DNA of 64,000 nucleotides, taken from positions 62,001 to 126,000 of the forward strand of contig JAEUIA010000091.1 of the NCBI GenBank assembly GCA_016795245.1, read 5' to 3'. This DNA comes from Planctomycetota bacterium. GTDB taxonomy: Bacteria > Planctomycetota > UBA1135 > GCA-002686595. Below the pieces are notes generated by a model. It ran no database searches, was not told where the DNA came from, and saw only the letters and a list, made by a program, of their open reading frames with translations. Position numbers and translations under genes: made by a program. Shown here in pieces: positions 1 to 8,084 of this stretch. How positions within the stretch are numbered: the first letter of the stretch is position 1; each line of letters starts with the position of its first letter.

Positions 1-848
1 CCGTTGATCGTAAACGTCCAGTCTTGCGTGCCCGTCGGGAAGTTGATGCTGCGCACCAGACAGTTGGGGAAGTCCATCAACGCCCCGGTGACGTACGCGT
101 CGTCCGCCGGCGCCGGGTGGTTCCAGGCCGTGTTGTTCCGCGCCATGGCGATGTAGTACACGCCGGCTGCAAGCGTGCGCGTCAGTTCACAGTTGACGCC
201 GTTCGCAGGGTGCACGTCGTCGTTGGACGCGCCCGGAATCGCATCCAGGTTTGCGTCGTAGAGGTGCACCATCGTGTCGTTCGTCGTGAGCCCGACGGTG
301 CTGATCGTGATCGGCCCGGCCTCGAACGTCGGCGTGATGTTCGTCGCCGTGACCGGGATGGTCGTGAAGGTCACGAGATAGGGCGAGGTCGTCGTCGCAT
401 CCCCGAGGATGCGCCAGTAGACCTCTTCTTGCTTGCCGAACCCGTACCACTGATTGAACAGCTGCGGGCTCGTGATCGTCGCGGTTTGGGCAGTGATATC
501 GGCCACGCCCGGCGTTCCGCCTACGCCTGCGGTCCCGGTTTGATCGAGGCCACGGATCGACGTCACGACGCCGGTGTGCGGCTGCGACAAACGGTGCTTG
601 TAGATGCCGATCGGAAGCGCTGCCGTCCGCACGCGGAAGTAATCGGCCGTCGTGATGAGCGTCGAACCGAGCGTGGTGTCCGTGCCGGTGATGGTCCCGC
701 CGATCGTGTCGCCGTTGACGATTCCGAAGATCGGAGTCGCCTCGGACTTCTGACTGTTGGGCTCGATCTCGACGAATGTCTGAGCGAAGCCGGAGGCGGG
801 AACGAGCATCGACATGATCGCGCTGATCGCCAGGTGACGGGGAAGCAT
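1..848 (-). CDS. Secreted protein with PPC/DVUA0089-like repeats, C-terminus cut by window edge
   Basis: Reading the reverse strand from an ATG at 848 gives at least 282 open codons that run off the left edge, so the end of the protein is missing. The first 22 residues (basic MLPRH, then a hydrophobic stretch ending SGFAQ) look like a Sec signal peptide. The mature protein starts TFVEIEPNSQKSEATPIFG, and the EIEPN..A pattern is common at the start of secreted pre-peptidase C-terminal-like beta-sandwich domains. A second unit has DTMVHLYDANLD..NDD and GVYYIAMARNN, as in DVUA0089-type domains. The role is probably extracellular or surface binding; the exact function is unknown. GAGGAT lies just upstream as a ribosome site. 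An overlapping open frame on the plus strand has no recognisable protein. Confidence 0.7.
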   Translation of the reverse strand, partial: MLPRHLAISAIMSMLVPASGFAQTFVEIEPNSQKSEATPIFGIVNGDTIGGTITGTDTTLGSTLITTADYFRVRTAALPIGIYKHRLSQPHTGVVTSIRGLDQTGTAGVGGTPGVADITAQTATITSPQLFNQWYGFGKQEEVYWRILGDATTTSPYLVTFTTIPVTATNITPTFEAGPITISTVGLTTNDTMVHLYDANLDAIPGASNDDVHPANGVNCELTRTLAAGVYYIAMARNNTAWNHPAPADDAYVTGALMDFPNCLVRSINFPTGTQDWTFTIN

Positions 849-999
849 GGGCAGATCCTCAGGGTGAGACGGTCTGGTGGGTTCGGGATTCGGAATCCGA
901 ATCCCTGAACCGAGAGTACTCGGCCCGCGCGTTTTCCGCTCGTCCAACCTGCGCGCGACACAGGCATTACCGTGGCTCACCAGGTCCGTTGACTGCCAA

Positions 1000-2205
1000 C
1001 TACTGCGTGTCGCCGACGAGCAGCCGCACCAGTTCGTCCAAGTCGAGCACGCTGGGGTTGCGCGGATCGTTGGAGTTCAGAGTGACTTGCTTGATCCTCA
1101 GGTTTTCGGCCGCTTGCCGTGCCAGGAGCAGCTTGCCGCCCAGTGAACCGTACCCTTGGTTCTCCGCCGCGATGCGGACCTGCTCGACCTGGGTCACGGA
1201 TCGTTCACCTTCGGATACCAGGCGCTCGTACTCGGAAGTCGCCTGGGCCTTGCGCGTCTGGTCGTAGTAGCGTGCTTCGGCCAGACGGGCCTCGATGCGC
1301 TTGCGGCCCGCGTCGTTTTCGGCGTCGATCTGCTTCTTGAGTTCGATCGTCAAGTCCGAGTCGGCGCGCTCGATCTCGCGCAGGATCTCGTCGATCTTGT
1401 TCTGTTCGACGTCCACGGCCGCCTTGGTCGTGTCGACGATCGTCCGCAGGGCGTCCATCTGGACTTGCTGCAGCCGGTCTTCGTATTCCGGGTTGAAGCG
1501 GAAGTTCTCGACCAGGATCGCCTGCGCCTCGACGTGCAGCGGCGACAGTTCACGATTCAGTTTGGGCAGCGCAGCGAGAGTGCACGCGTCGCGCTTGTCC
1601 GTGTCCCAGAATTCCTCCGTCTTGAGGCGGCCGAATTCCGTGGTCAGGACCTTCTCGATCGCCGTCTGAACCCGCTGGCGATACGTGCTCTTGAGTCCGT
1701 CCTCGACCAGCTTGTGCGCCTCACCGCGGATCACGCGAAACGGCACGGCCAGGCCAATACGCACGTAGTTGCCGTCGGCCGTGCGCACCTTGAGGTGCTC
1801 GGCATCGTACGGTTCGGCGCTCCAACCGTAGGAGATGAGCTGCGTACGCCCGTCGATCGCGTGCCAGGAGTGGTAGACCTTCAATCCGAAGTGCAGGCCG
1901 CTCGCGTAATCTTCGTGCACGACGCCCCCGCCGCCGAAATTGACCTGCTTGACTCCGATCGTGCCCGGCGGAACGCGCTGGAAGGCAGCCCACGCGACGA
2001 ACAAGGCCAGCCCACTGATGGCCGCGGTGAGAGTTCCGATCCGCACGGCGCGCAACGATCCGCGTCCCACGGTACGCGCCGACTGCGACCGCACGGCGCG
2101 ACTGAGTTGATGCCACAGGCGCACAACGACGAGCGCCGCCACGCGACCTGTCCAAGTCAGGGCGATGACGAGTGCACGACCGGCTTTGGCTAGAAATGAC
2201 TTCAT
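1000..2205 (-). CDS. SPFH/band-7 (HflC/prohibitin-like) membrane protein
   Basis: A 401-residue protein with an N-terminal membrane helix at about 54-76 (IGTLTAAISGLALFVAWAAF), then a band-7 domain starting RVPPGTIGVKQVNFGG. A long charged alpha-helical region (about 250-340, ENKIDEILREIERAD...) probably forms a coiled coil. SPFH proteins assemble into membrane-bound cages or rings that organise membrane domains or proteases such as FtsH. The start lies 9 nt after the stop of the upstream SPFH gene, so the two are almost certainly cotranscribed and may form a hetero-oligomer like HflK/HflC. Overall similarity to HflC looks low, and no ftsH or nfeD gene lies nearby, so no gene symbol is given. 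Confidence 0.8.
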   Translation of the reverse strand: MKSFLAKAGRALVIALTWTGRVAALVVVRLWHQLSRAVRSQSARTVGRGSLRAVRIGTLTAAISGLALFVAWAAFQRVPPGTIGVKQVNFGGGGVVHEDYASGLHFGLKVYHSWHAIDGRTQLISYGWSAEPYDAEHLKVRTADGNYVRIGLAVPFRVIRGEAHKLVEDGLKSTYRQRVQTAIEKVLTTEFGRLKTEEFWDTDKRDACTLAALPKLNRELSPLHVEAQAILVENFRFNPEYEDRLQQVQMDALRTIVDTTKAAVDVEQNKIDEILREIERADSDLTIELKKQIDAENDAGRKRIEARLAEARYYDQTRKAQATSEYERLVSEGERSVTQVEQVRIAAENQGYGSLGGKLLLARQAAENLRIKQVTLNSNDPRNPSVLDLDELVRLLVGDTQ

Positions 2206-2214
2206 GTGCCGACC

Positions 2215-3351
2215 TCAATTCCTCTGGGCGTGCGATTCGCGTTGCACAGGCAGATCTTCGTGCTCGACGCGCTTCGGAACCGGGTCGCGACTGTACGGCA
2301 GCATCTCGAAGCGCACGTCGGCGAGCCCGCGCACAAGTGCGGCACGGACAGCGAACTCGCCGTACTTTTCCAGGTTCTCGATCTCGCGTTGCCGATCCTC
2401 CATCAATCCGGCGTAACGGGCACGCAAGCCCGAGGCTCGTGCATTGAGTTCGACCAGAGCCGCCTCTCCCGACCGAACCCGATTGGCGTAGTAGATGTCG
2501 GCTTCGGTCGTCAGGCGCATGAACTCGCGATCGGCAGCGGCTTCGTTCTTGGACAGGTTGAGTCGCAACGTGCTCAATTCGCGCGCCTTGTCCTCGCGAA
2601 TCGCCTTGAGACGTCGGTCGCGTTCCGTGGGCAAGAGCGTCAAGTGGGTTTGCAGTCGAGCCACTTCCAGGTCGCCGTGCTTGCGTCGATTGAGCAGGTC
2701 TTCAAAGCCCTTGTCGAAAGTCGGCTTGGGCGTCGCGACCTCCAATACCTCGATCCCGTGGGGATTGAGCGCGGTATTCAGGCGTTCCATCACCGACGTC
2801 ATCGCTGCGCGGACGACATCGGGGCGCAGGATCTCATCCGGATCGAGCCGATTGATCTGATCGCGCAGGTAGGCGCGTGCGTAGACGCGCACGAGATTCT
2901 GCTTGAAGCCGTCCTCGGGTCCGGAGTCCTCCAGCACTCGATCGGCCGCGCTTGCGATCAAGGCGTACTGCAGACTGAAGCGATCGAAGTTGAACCGTGA
3001 TCCGTCCTTGCCGCGCAGTTCGATGAACGGCACGACGTTCGGCGAGACGTACTTGACGCCTTCGAACACAAGCTCGTCCGGGCTCTTGTCCAGCTTGTAG
3101 ACATCCTGCTTCCAGGGCATGAACAACCGGTAGCCGGGGACGGTCGAGATCGATCGCTCTCCGGAGAGCGCGTCGACGACGACCGCGACCTCGTCGTCTG
3201 CGACATCGACGACACCGTTGGTCTTGTGGAAGTGCCGCGCAGCGAAATACAGCACGAGCGGCGTGAGCAATATGGCAATCGTGATGTCGACGGCGAGACG
3301 TCCGCGTGGCGAACGACGCGCGCCGACCACTTGCGGATCGGTGACGGGCAT
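2215..3351 (-). CDS. SPFH/band-7 (HflK/prohibitin-like) membrane protein
   Basis: First gene of the SPFH pair, 378 residues from the ATG at 3351 (MPVTDPQVVG). A GTG at 3417 would add 22 residues and cannot be excluded. A membrane helix covers about residues 19-40 (LAVDITIAILLTPLVLYFAARHF). The band-7 domain follows, with VVDALSGERSISTVPGYRLFMPWKQDVYKLD near its start and a helical region (FEDLLNRRKHGDLEVARLQ) after it. The presumed job is a membrane scaffold or protease regulator together with the next gene, which starts 9 nt downstream. A gap of about 90 nt to the kinase gene upstream may hold its promoter, but no clear -35/-10 pair is visible. Confidence 0.78.
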   Translation of the reverse strand: MPVTDPQVVGARRSPRGRLAVDITIAILLTPLVLYFAARHFHKTNGVVDVADDEVAVVVDALSGERSISTVPGYRLFMPWKQDVYKLDKSPDELVFEGVKYVSPNVVPFIELRGKDGSRFNFDRFSLQYALIASAADRVLEDSGPEDGFKQNLVRVYARAYLRDQINRLDPDEILRPDVVRAAMTSVMERLNTALNPHGIEVLEVATPKPTFDKGFEDLLNRRKHGDLEVARLQTHLTLLPTERDRRLKAIREDKARELSTLRLNLSKNEAAADREFMRLTTEADIYYANRVRSGEAALVELNARASGLRARYAGLMEDRQREIENLEKYGEFAVRAALVRGLADVRFEMLPYSRDPVPKRVEHEDLPVQRESHAQRN

Positions 3352-3505
3352 GGAGGGGCCTCGAGAAAACGCGCTACGAACCGCACCGTGGAAGGAAGTA
3401 CCGCGTGCGGGCTTCACAGCCGCGCTGACTCACACTGCAACCCTTCACGCTGGGTCGAGTTTCGCACCCAGGTTCCGAAATCTGCGGATTGCGAATCAGC
3501 GGCGA

Positions 3506-5545
3506 TCAGTTGCCGCGCGCCTTGGCCTGGAGTTCGGCCAGCATTTCTTTCGCTCCGCCGAGATCGGGATCGAGTTCGAGTGCACGCTTGCAGGCCGCGA
3601 TACCAGGCGCGGGATTGGGACCGTAGTTGTAGAAGCGCGCCTTGAAGAGCCAGATCAACGCGTTGTCCGGCTCGAGGTCTGTCGCCGCATCGATGGCGGC
3701 GACGGCCTCTTCGAAGCGCGCGTTCAGCGCCAATGCGCTGGCGAGCATCGCGCGCACGAAACCCGATTTGGGGCGCAGTGCGACTGCGACCCGGATGTGG
3801 TGGAGCAGATTCGCGGCCGCTTCCTGTTGCTGCTTGGGATCTGCGTCCGCTCGTGTGACGCGCATGAATCCGAGTGCGCCTGCGAGGTAGTGGAGTCGAA
3901 ACGAACTGGGATCGTTGACGAGCCCGTGCTCGAGAATCCGCTGTGCATCGCCCAATCGACTTGGAATCGTGACGAGCGCGCCCGCGAGTTCGTCGATCTG
4001 CTCGATGGATCGGGTCGCGAGCACCTCATCGGTGATCAACGGGTCGAAGGTGTCGACGGCATCCTGCCGCCAGCGCGTCTTGGCCTCGTCCAATTCAGGC
4101 CAATTCGCACCCGGCACGTCGGCGAGCAGCGCGATCACCCTCCCCTTCAAGTCCTCCGTCCTGGTGTCCGGCTTGCGCGCCAGCGCCCAGCCCAGGTTGC
4201 GCAGGGACTCGACGACGACCGACCATAGCTTGTGATCACGCACGCTCAATTCGTCGATGTAGGCGCGCAGGACGGCCAGGTCCGCGCCTTGTTCCACGTC
4301 GATCCCAGCCGCGCGCAAGGCCGTGGTGTAGCGCGGCACCAGCGCCTCCGTCGTGCTCTCGGAATCGAATCCGAACACCAGTGTGCCGAACTGCATGTTG
4401 ATGAGGTCGAGCTCTTCACCCAGACGCGCTTCGCGTTCCGCGCGCTCCAGCAAGCTGCGCGCTTCGTCGGCGCGTTCACGCTCGCGTTCAGCGATCGACC
4501 GCAGCGCAGCTTCGCTGCGCGCACGCCCAGACTCCACCAGCCCGTAGGCCAAGAGGCCGCCGGCTGCGATCAGCAGCAGCGCAGCCGCCAGCAAGCTCGC
4601 GGCCAACGCCGGTTTGCGACGGATCCACAAGCCGGCGCGCTCGATGCGCCCGACCGGCCGCGCGCGAATCGGCTCGTTGGCATTCCAACGACGCAGATCT
4701 TCCGCCATGTCGAGTGCCGTCTGGTAGCGGCGATCGCGCTCTTTGGCGGTCGCTGTCGCCAGGATCGTCGCCAGGTCCCGATCGACGGCACGATTGACGC
4801 GCCTGGGATCCGGCGCGTCCTGAGACAGGATCGCCTGAAACAGTCCTTCTCGCGTCACCGAAGAAAACGGATGCGCGAGCGTGACGGCTTCATACAGCGC
4901 GATACCCAACGACCACACGTCCGTGCGGCGATCCGATCGATAGCGACCCGTCATTTGCTCAGGGCTCATGTACGCCGGCGTGCCCGAGGTTTCACCCGAG
5001 ATGCTGAGCGCGTTGGCCGTGCCGTCATCTTCGCGCGCAAGGCCGAAGTCGAGGATGACGGGCGCGCCCTCAGGTGTGATCATCAAGTTCGCGGGCTTGA
5101 TGTCGCGGTGGACGATCCCGGCCTCGTGCGCCGCGTGCAATGCGCGTGCGAGTTGCTCGAACTGCTCGACGAGCCTGCGCAGTCCGTCGCGGTCCGGAGG
5201 CCCAAGTCGGCGCTCACGCTGCACTTCCAGGCGGTGCGCGAGAGTTTCGCCGGGGACATGCAACATCGCGATGTAAGGCGTGCCGCCGGCCAGGTCGGCG
5301 TCGAACACGGGACAGATGCAGGGGTGCGCGAGTCGCGACGCGACTTCGGCTTCCCGCCGGAAGCGCTGCAACGCGACCTTGGCGCCTGGGCCTAGATGCG
5401 TCATGACTTTCAGCGCGACCTGACGTGCGATGCGCGTGTCGTCAGCGAGCCAGACGATCGCCTGTCCTCCACGGCCGAGTTCACGTACCAGCCGATACGG
5501 ACCGACGTGCTCCGCCTGATTCTCTTCGGAAGCGTCCAGGGACAT
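3506..5545 (-). CDS. Hanks-type Ser/Thr protein kinase with membrane helix and C-terminal TPR region
   Basis: A 679-residue protein. The kinase domain covers about residues 15-290: glycine loop LGRGGQAIV (23-31), ATP lysine K46 in VALK, catalytic HRDIKPAN (D148), DFG at 166-168 and a SPEQ activation-segment end at 194-197. All key residues are present, so it should be active. One membrane helix lies at about 312-336 (a run of L/A/I after RRKP), placing the kinase in the cytoplasm. The C-terminal half is helical, with TPR-like units (SGFVRAMLASALALNARFEEAVAAIDAATDLEPDNA) that probably bind other proteins. This layout is typical of planctomycetes. The protein MSLDASEENQ starts at the ATG at 5545, divergent from the next gene. 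Its substrates are unknown. Confidence 0.9.
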   Translation of the reverse strand: MSLDASEENQAEHVGPYRLVRELGRGGQAIVWLADDTRIARQVALKVMTHLGPGAKVALQRFRREAEVASRLAHPCICPVFDADLAGGTPYIAMLHVPGETLAHRLEVQRERRLGPPDRDGLRRLVEQFEQLARALHAAHEAGIVHRDIKPANLMITPEGAPVILDFGLAREDDGTANALSISGETSGTPAYMSPEQMTGRYRSDRRTDVWSLGIALYEAVTLAHPFSSVTREGLFQAILSQDAPDPRRVNRAVDRDLATILATATAKERDRRYQTALDMAEDLRRWNANEPIRARPVGRIERAGLWIRRKPALAASLLAAALLLIAAGGLLAYGLVESGRARSEAALRSIAERERERADEARSLLERAEREARLGEELDLINMQFGTLVFGFDSESTTEALVPRYTTALRAAGIDVEQGADLAVLRAYIDELSVRDHKLWSVVVESLRNLGWALARKPDTRTEDLKGRVIALLADVPGANWPELDEAKTRWRQDAVDTFDPLITDEVLATRSIEQIDELAGALVTIPSRLGDAQRILEHGLVNDPSSFRLHYLAGALGFMRVTRADADPKQQQEAAANLLHHIRVAVALRPKSGFVRAMLASALALNARFEEAVAAIDAATDLEPDNALIWLFKARFYNYGPNPAPGIAACKRALELDPDLGGAKEMLAELQAKARGN

Positions 5546-5746
5546 GCTGCGAGGGTACGAAAGGTCCGCGCGGACTGCAGGACGCGTTCGCTTCTACTAC
5601 GAATTCCTGATGTATCCTGACGCTCCACCCAGGGGGATTCACTCTCGATTCCGGCCGTCTTGGGGCATCCGGCTGAGCAAGCGTCGTCGGTGAACGCAGG
5701 TCCCCCGCGAACTGAACACGGATCTCCGCTACATTCGCACACCCAG

Positions 5747-8071
5747 ATGGTCCGTGATCCCAAGAGTCGCGCGCTGTTGTTGTTCGTTGTCGCCTTGGTG
5801 GCAGGCGTCGTTGCGCTGCGTTGGTGGGAAGGTTCTCGCACCAAGGTCTCGATTCCCGTCGTGGATACTGGTGACGGGGCAGGCGCAGGCGACCTCACTG
5901 GCCTCGATGCCCAACGCGCCGTCGCGACGAGCGATCCGGAAGACGGCTCGAGTAGCGGACTCGACTTCGACACGAGTACGCAGTCCGCCTTGCTCGCGAG
6001 CCTGGCCGGCAACGGATTGTGGCTGCGGCTGATAGACGCGGAGGATCACCCGAAGCCGTATGTCGAGTTGACTGTCGCCGAGGAGCTCTGGCTCACGCTG
6101 GGTGAGTCGCACCCCGAGAAGTACATCGAAGAACGGCTCGTCACGAATTCCGACGGACGCGTGCGTTTGTCAGCCAGGCAACCGTCGGAAATCGAGCACG
6201 TCGAATTGTCCATGCCGAACGGTAGACGCGTCAGCGTTCGGAGTCCGTTCGAGTTCGCCGTGGATCAGAAGTCCGAGGTCGTCTTGCGTTATCCCGAACG
6301 GGTTACGATTCGCGGGCGAGTCCTGGACCTCGCTGGGCAGCCGATCCGCATGCGTGCTCGCGTGCTGCTCGACAGCCGCAGCGTCGCTGCCGACGAGCGC
6401 GGCGTGCGCACGTTCGTTCCGGAGGACGAGACCTTCGACACCGACTCCGAAGCGAGATTCCGCTTCGACACGATCAGCGGATGGTTCTCGTTGTCCGCCT
6501 CCGCGGCAGAAGTACCCATCGCCGATTCCGCCCGTGTGGGCATCAACCCGCCGACGCGCAGCGCGGAAGTCGATCTGTTCGTCGCGACTCGGGAACGCAC
6601 GGTGCGCGTGCGCGTCGTGAGCGCGGTCGCGTTTCGACCTGAAGACGCCTGGGTGGGCGGACTTTGTGACCTGCCTTGGCCTTCCGGTCCGGCGCAGATG
6701 GGAGTTTCCGTCGAGCGCGTGCGCGACACACAGGTCATGCACGCCCGCAGAGTGGGCGACACTTGGGAACTGGGTCTGCCACGCGTGGGACAGTGGACGG
6801 TACGCGCAGGTTGCAAGGGCTTCGAGACGACGCTGCAACCGCTCACGGACGGAGTCAGCGAGCTCACTCTCGAGTTGCGTCCGCGCGACCTGCCGCCCGC
6901 GCATGCGCTGGCCGGCCGAGTCGTCGATGAACGCGGTGAGCCGCTCGCGGCAAACATCAAATTGCTCCGCACGAACGACATGGGGCATTTCGAGTTCACG
7001 TCGACCAACGCACGCGGCGAATTCCGCCTGACATCGAACGAGTTCTGGGCCAATCACGAACACGCCTACGTATTCGCCGAGGCGACCGGTTACGGCAGCG
7101 CCGGAATAGGCCCCATCGCCATAGGAAGGGAACGCGATGACCTGGAGATCGTGTTGTCACCGGGTCTGACGATTGCCGGGCGAGTGAACGGGCTGACGCC
7201 CAACGCCGAAGCGCGACTCGTGGTCAGTTCTCCGACTTCGCGCTTCGCCCGCCCGGAGATTCCACCTGCCGGGCGCTGGCTCCCGGGATCGTTGCCCGGC
7301 GAGCCGCACGAAACCTACGACAACGGCGCATTCAGGCTGCGCAACTTGACGGCCGGGGAGTACGAATTGTGGATTGATCCCAGCGACGGAGTCACGACTC
7401 CGGCACGCGCGCTCGTGCGCGCCGGTGACGAAACAGTCCGCATCGAACTTGGAAGCGGCTTGCAAGGCGGCCTGGAGTTGCTGTGCCGCGTCGTCGACGA
7501 CACCACCAGTGCGCCGATCTCGGGCGCTCAAGTCGAATTGCGCGGATCCGATTTCGGTTTGGCCAGGCGCGGTGGACGTGGCCGCACGAGTGCCAACGGC
7601 CTGTGCACACTGCGCGGCCACACCGCCGGACGCTGGTCGGTTCACGTGAGCGCTGCAGGCTATGCTTTCCTCCCCGATCGTTTCACCGACTTCGATGAGG
7701 GTCAACGGTTCGTCGAAGTGCGTTTGAAGCCGGCCCGCACATTGACCGTCGCTCTCACGGACGAGGCCGGGACGCCGCGTTCGGAAGTCGAAGTCTGTGC
7801 CACGACGCTCGCCGGCGAACTCCTCGATCTTCAGGATCGATATGGACACTACGACGGCTGTTACGCGCGCAGCGATGCCTCGGGCAAGGCTGTGCTCACG
7901 GGGCTCCCCGAGGGTCGCGTTCGCATCGTCATCGGGTGGAAGAATGCACAGCGTAGCGCGCTCTCCGACGACGAAGAGACTTTCCTTGCTTCGAATCCGT
8001 TGGGCTTCGCCGTGATCGAGCACGACATCGTGCGCGAGGGTCGCAACTTCACCAGGCACATCTTGCGCTGA
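5747..8071 (+). CDS. Membrane-anchored protein with repeated carboxypeptidase-regulatory-like domains
   Basis: From the ATG at 5747 this gives 774 residues. A TTG at 5660 would add 29 residues lacking any signal features, so the ATG just before the membrane helix was chosen. The helix is at about residues 9-27 (RALLLFVVALVAGVVALRW) and likely anchors a large extracytoplasmic part. That part contains several beta-sandwich units of the carboxypeptidase regulatory-like type, recognisable by IRGRVLDLAGQPIR, LAGRVVDERGEPLAANI, TIAGRVNG and LCRVVDDTTSAPISGAQVEL, with turns such as LTAGEYELWI. Such domains are structural or adhesive. No catalytic motif is visible. The next gene begins 13 nt after the stop, suggesting cotranscription. 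Confidence 0.75.
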   Translation: MVRDPKSRALLLFVVALVAGVVALRWWEGSRTKVSIPVVDTGDGAGAGDLTGLDAQRAVATSDPEDGSSSGLDFDTSTQSALLASLAGNGLWLRLIDAEDHPKPYVELTVAEELWLTLGESHPEKYIEERLVTNSDGRVRLSARQPSEIEHVELSMPNGRRVSVRSPFEFAVDQKSEVVLRYPERVTIRGRVLDLAGQPIRMRARVLLDSRSVAADERGVRTFVPEDETFDTDSEARFRFDTISGWFSLSASAAEVPIADSARVGINPPTRSAEVDLFVATRERTVRVRVVSAVAFRPEDAWVGGLCDLPWPSGPAQMGVSVERVRDTQVMHARRVGDTWELGLPRVGQWTVRAGCKGFETTLQPLTDGVSELTLELRPRDLPPAHALAGRVVDERGEPLAANIKLLRTNDMGHFEFTSTNARGEFRLTSNEFWANHEHAYVFAEATGYGSAGIGPIAIGRERDDLEIVLSPGLTIAGRVNGLTPNAEARLVVSSPTSRFARPEIPPAGRWLPGSLPGEPHETYDNGAFRLRNLTAGEYELWIDPSDGVTTPARALVRAGDETVRIELGSGLQGGLELLCRVVDDTTSAPISGAQVELRGSDFGLARRGGRGRTSANGLCTLRGHTAGRWSVHVSAAGYAFLPDRFTDFDEGQRFVEVRLKPARTLTVALTDEAGTPRSEVEVCATTLAGELLDLQDRYGHYDGCYARSDASGKAVLTGLPEGRVRIVIGWKNAQRSALSDDEETFLASNPLGFAVIEHDIVREGRNFTRHILR

Positions 8072-8084
8072 ACCTGCGACGCGC

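Noticed and set aside
24..908. Long open frame on the plus strand over the secreted-protein gene
   Set aside because: Arg/Val-rich with no family signal; the opposite strand gives a signal peptide and known beta-domain patterns.
4232..5395. Long plus-strand frame within the first kinase gene
   Set aside because: It is antisense to a clear kinase domain and has an Arg/Gln-rich random composition.
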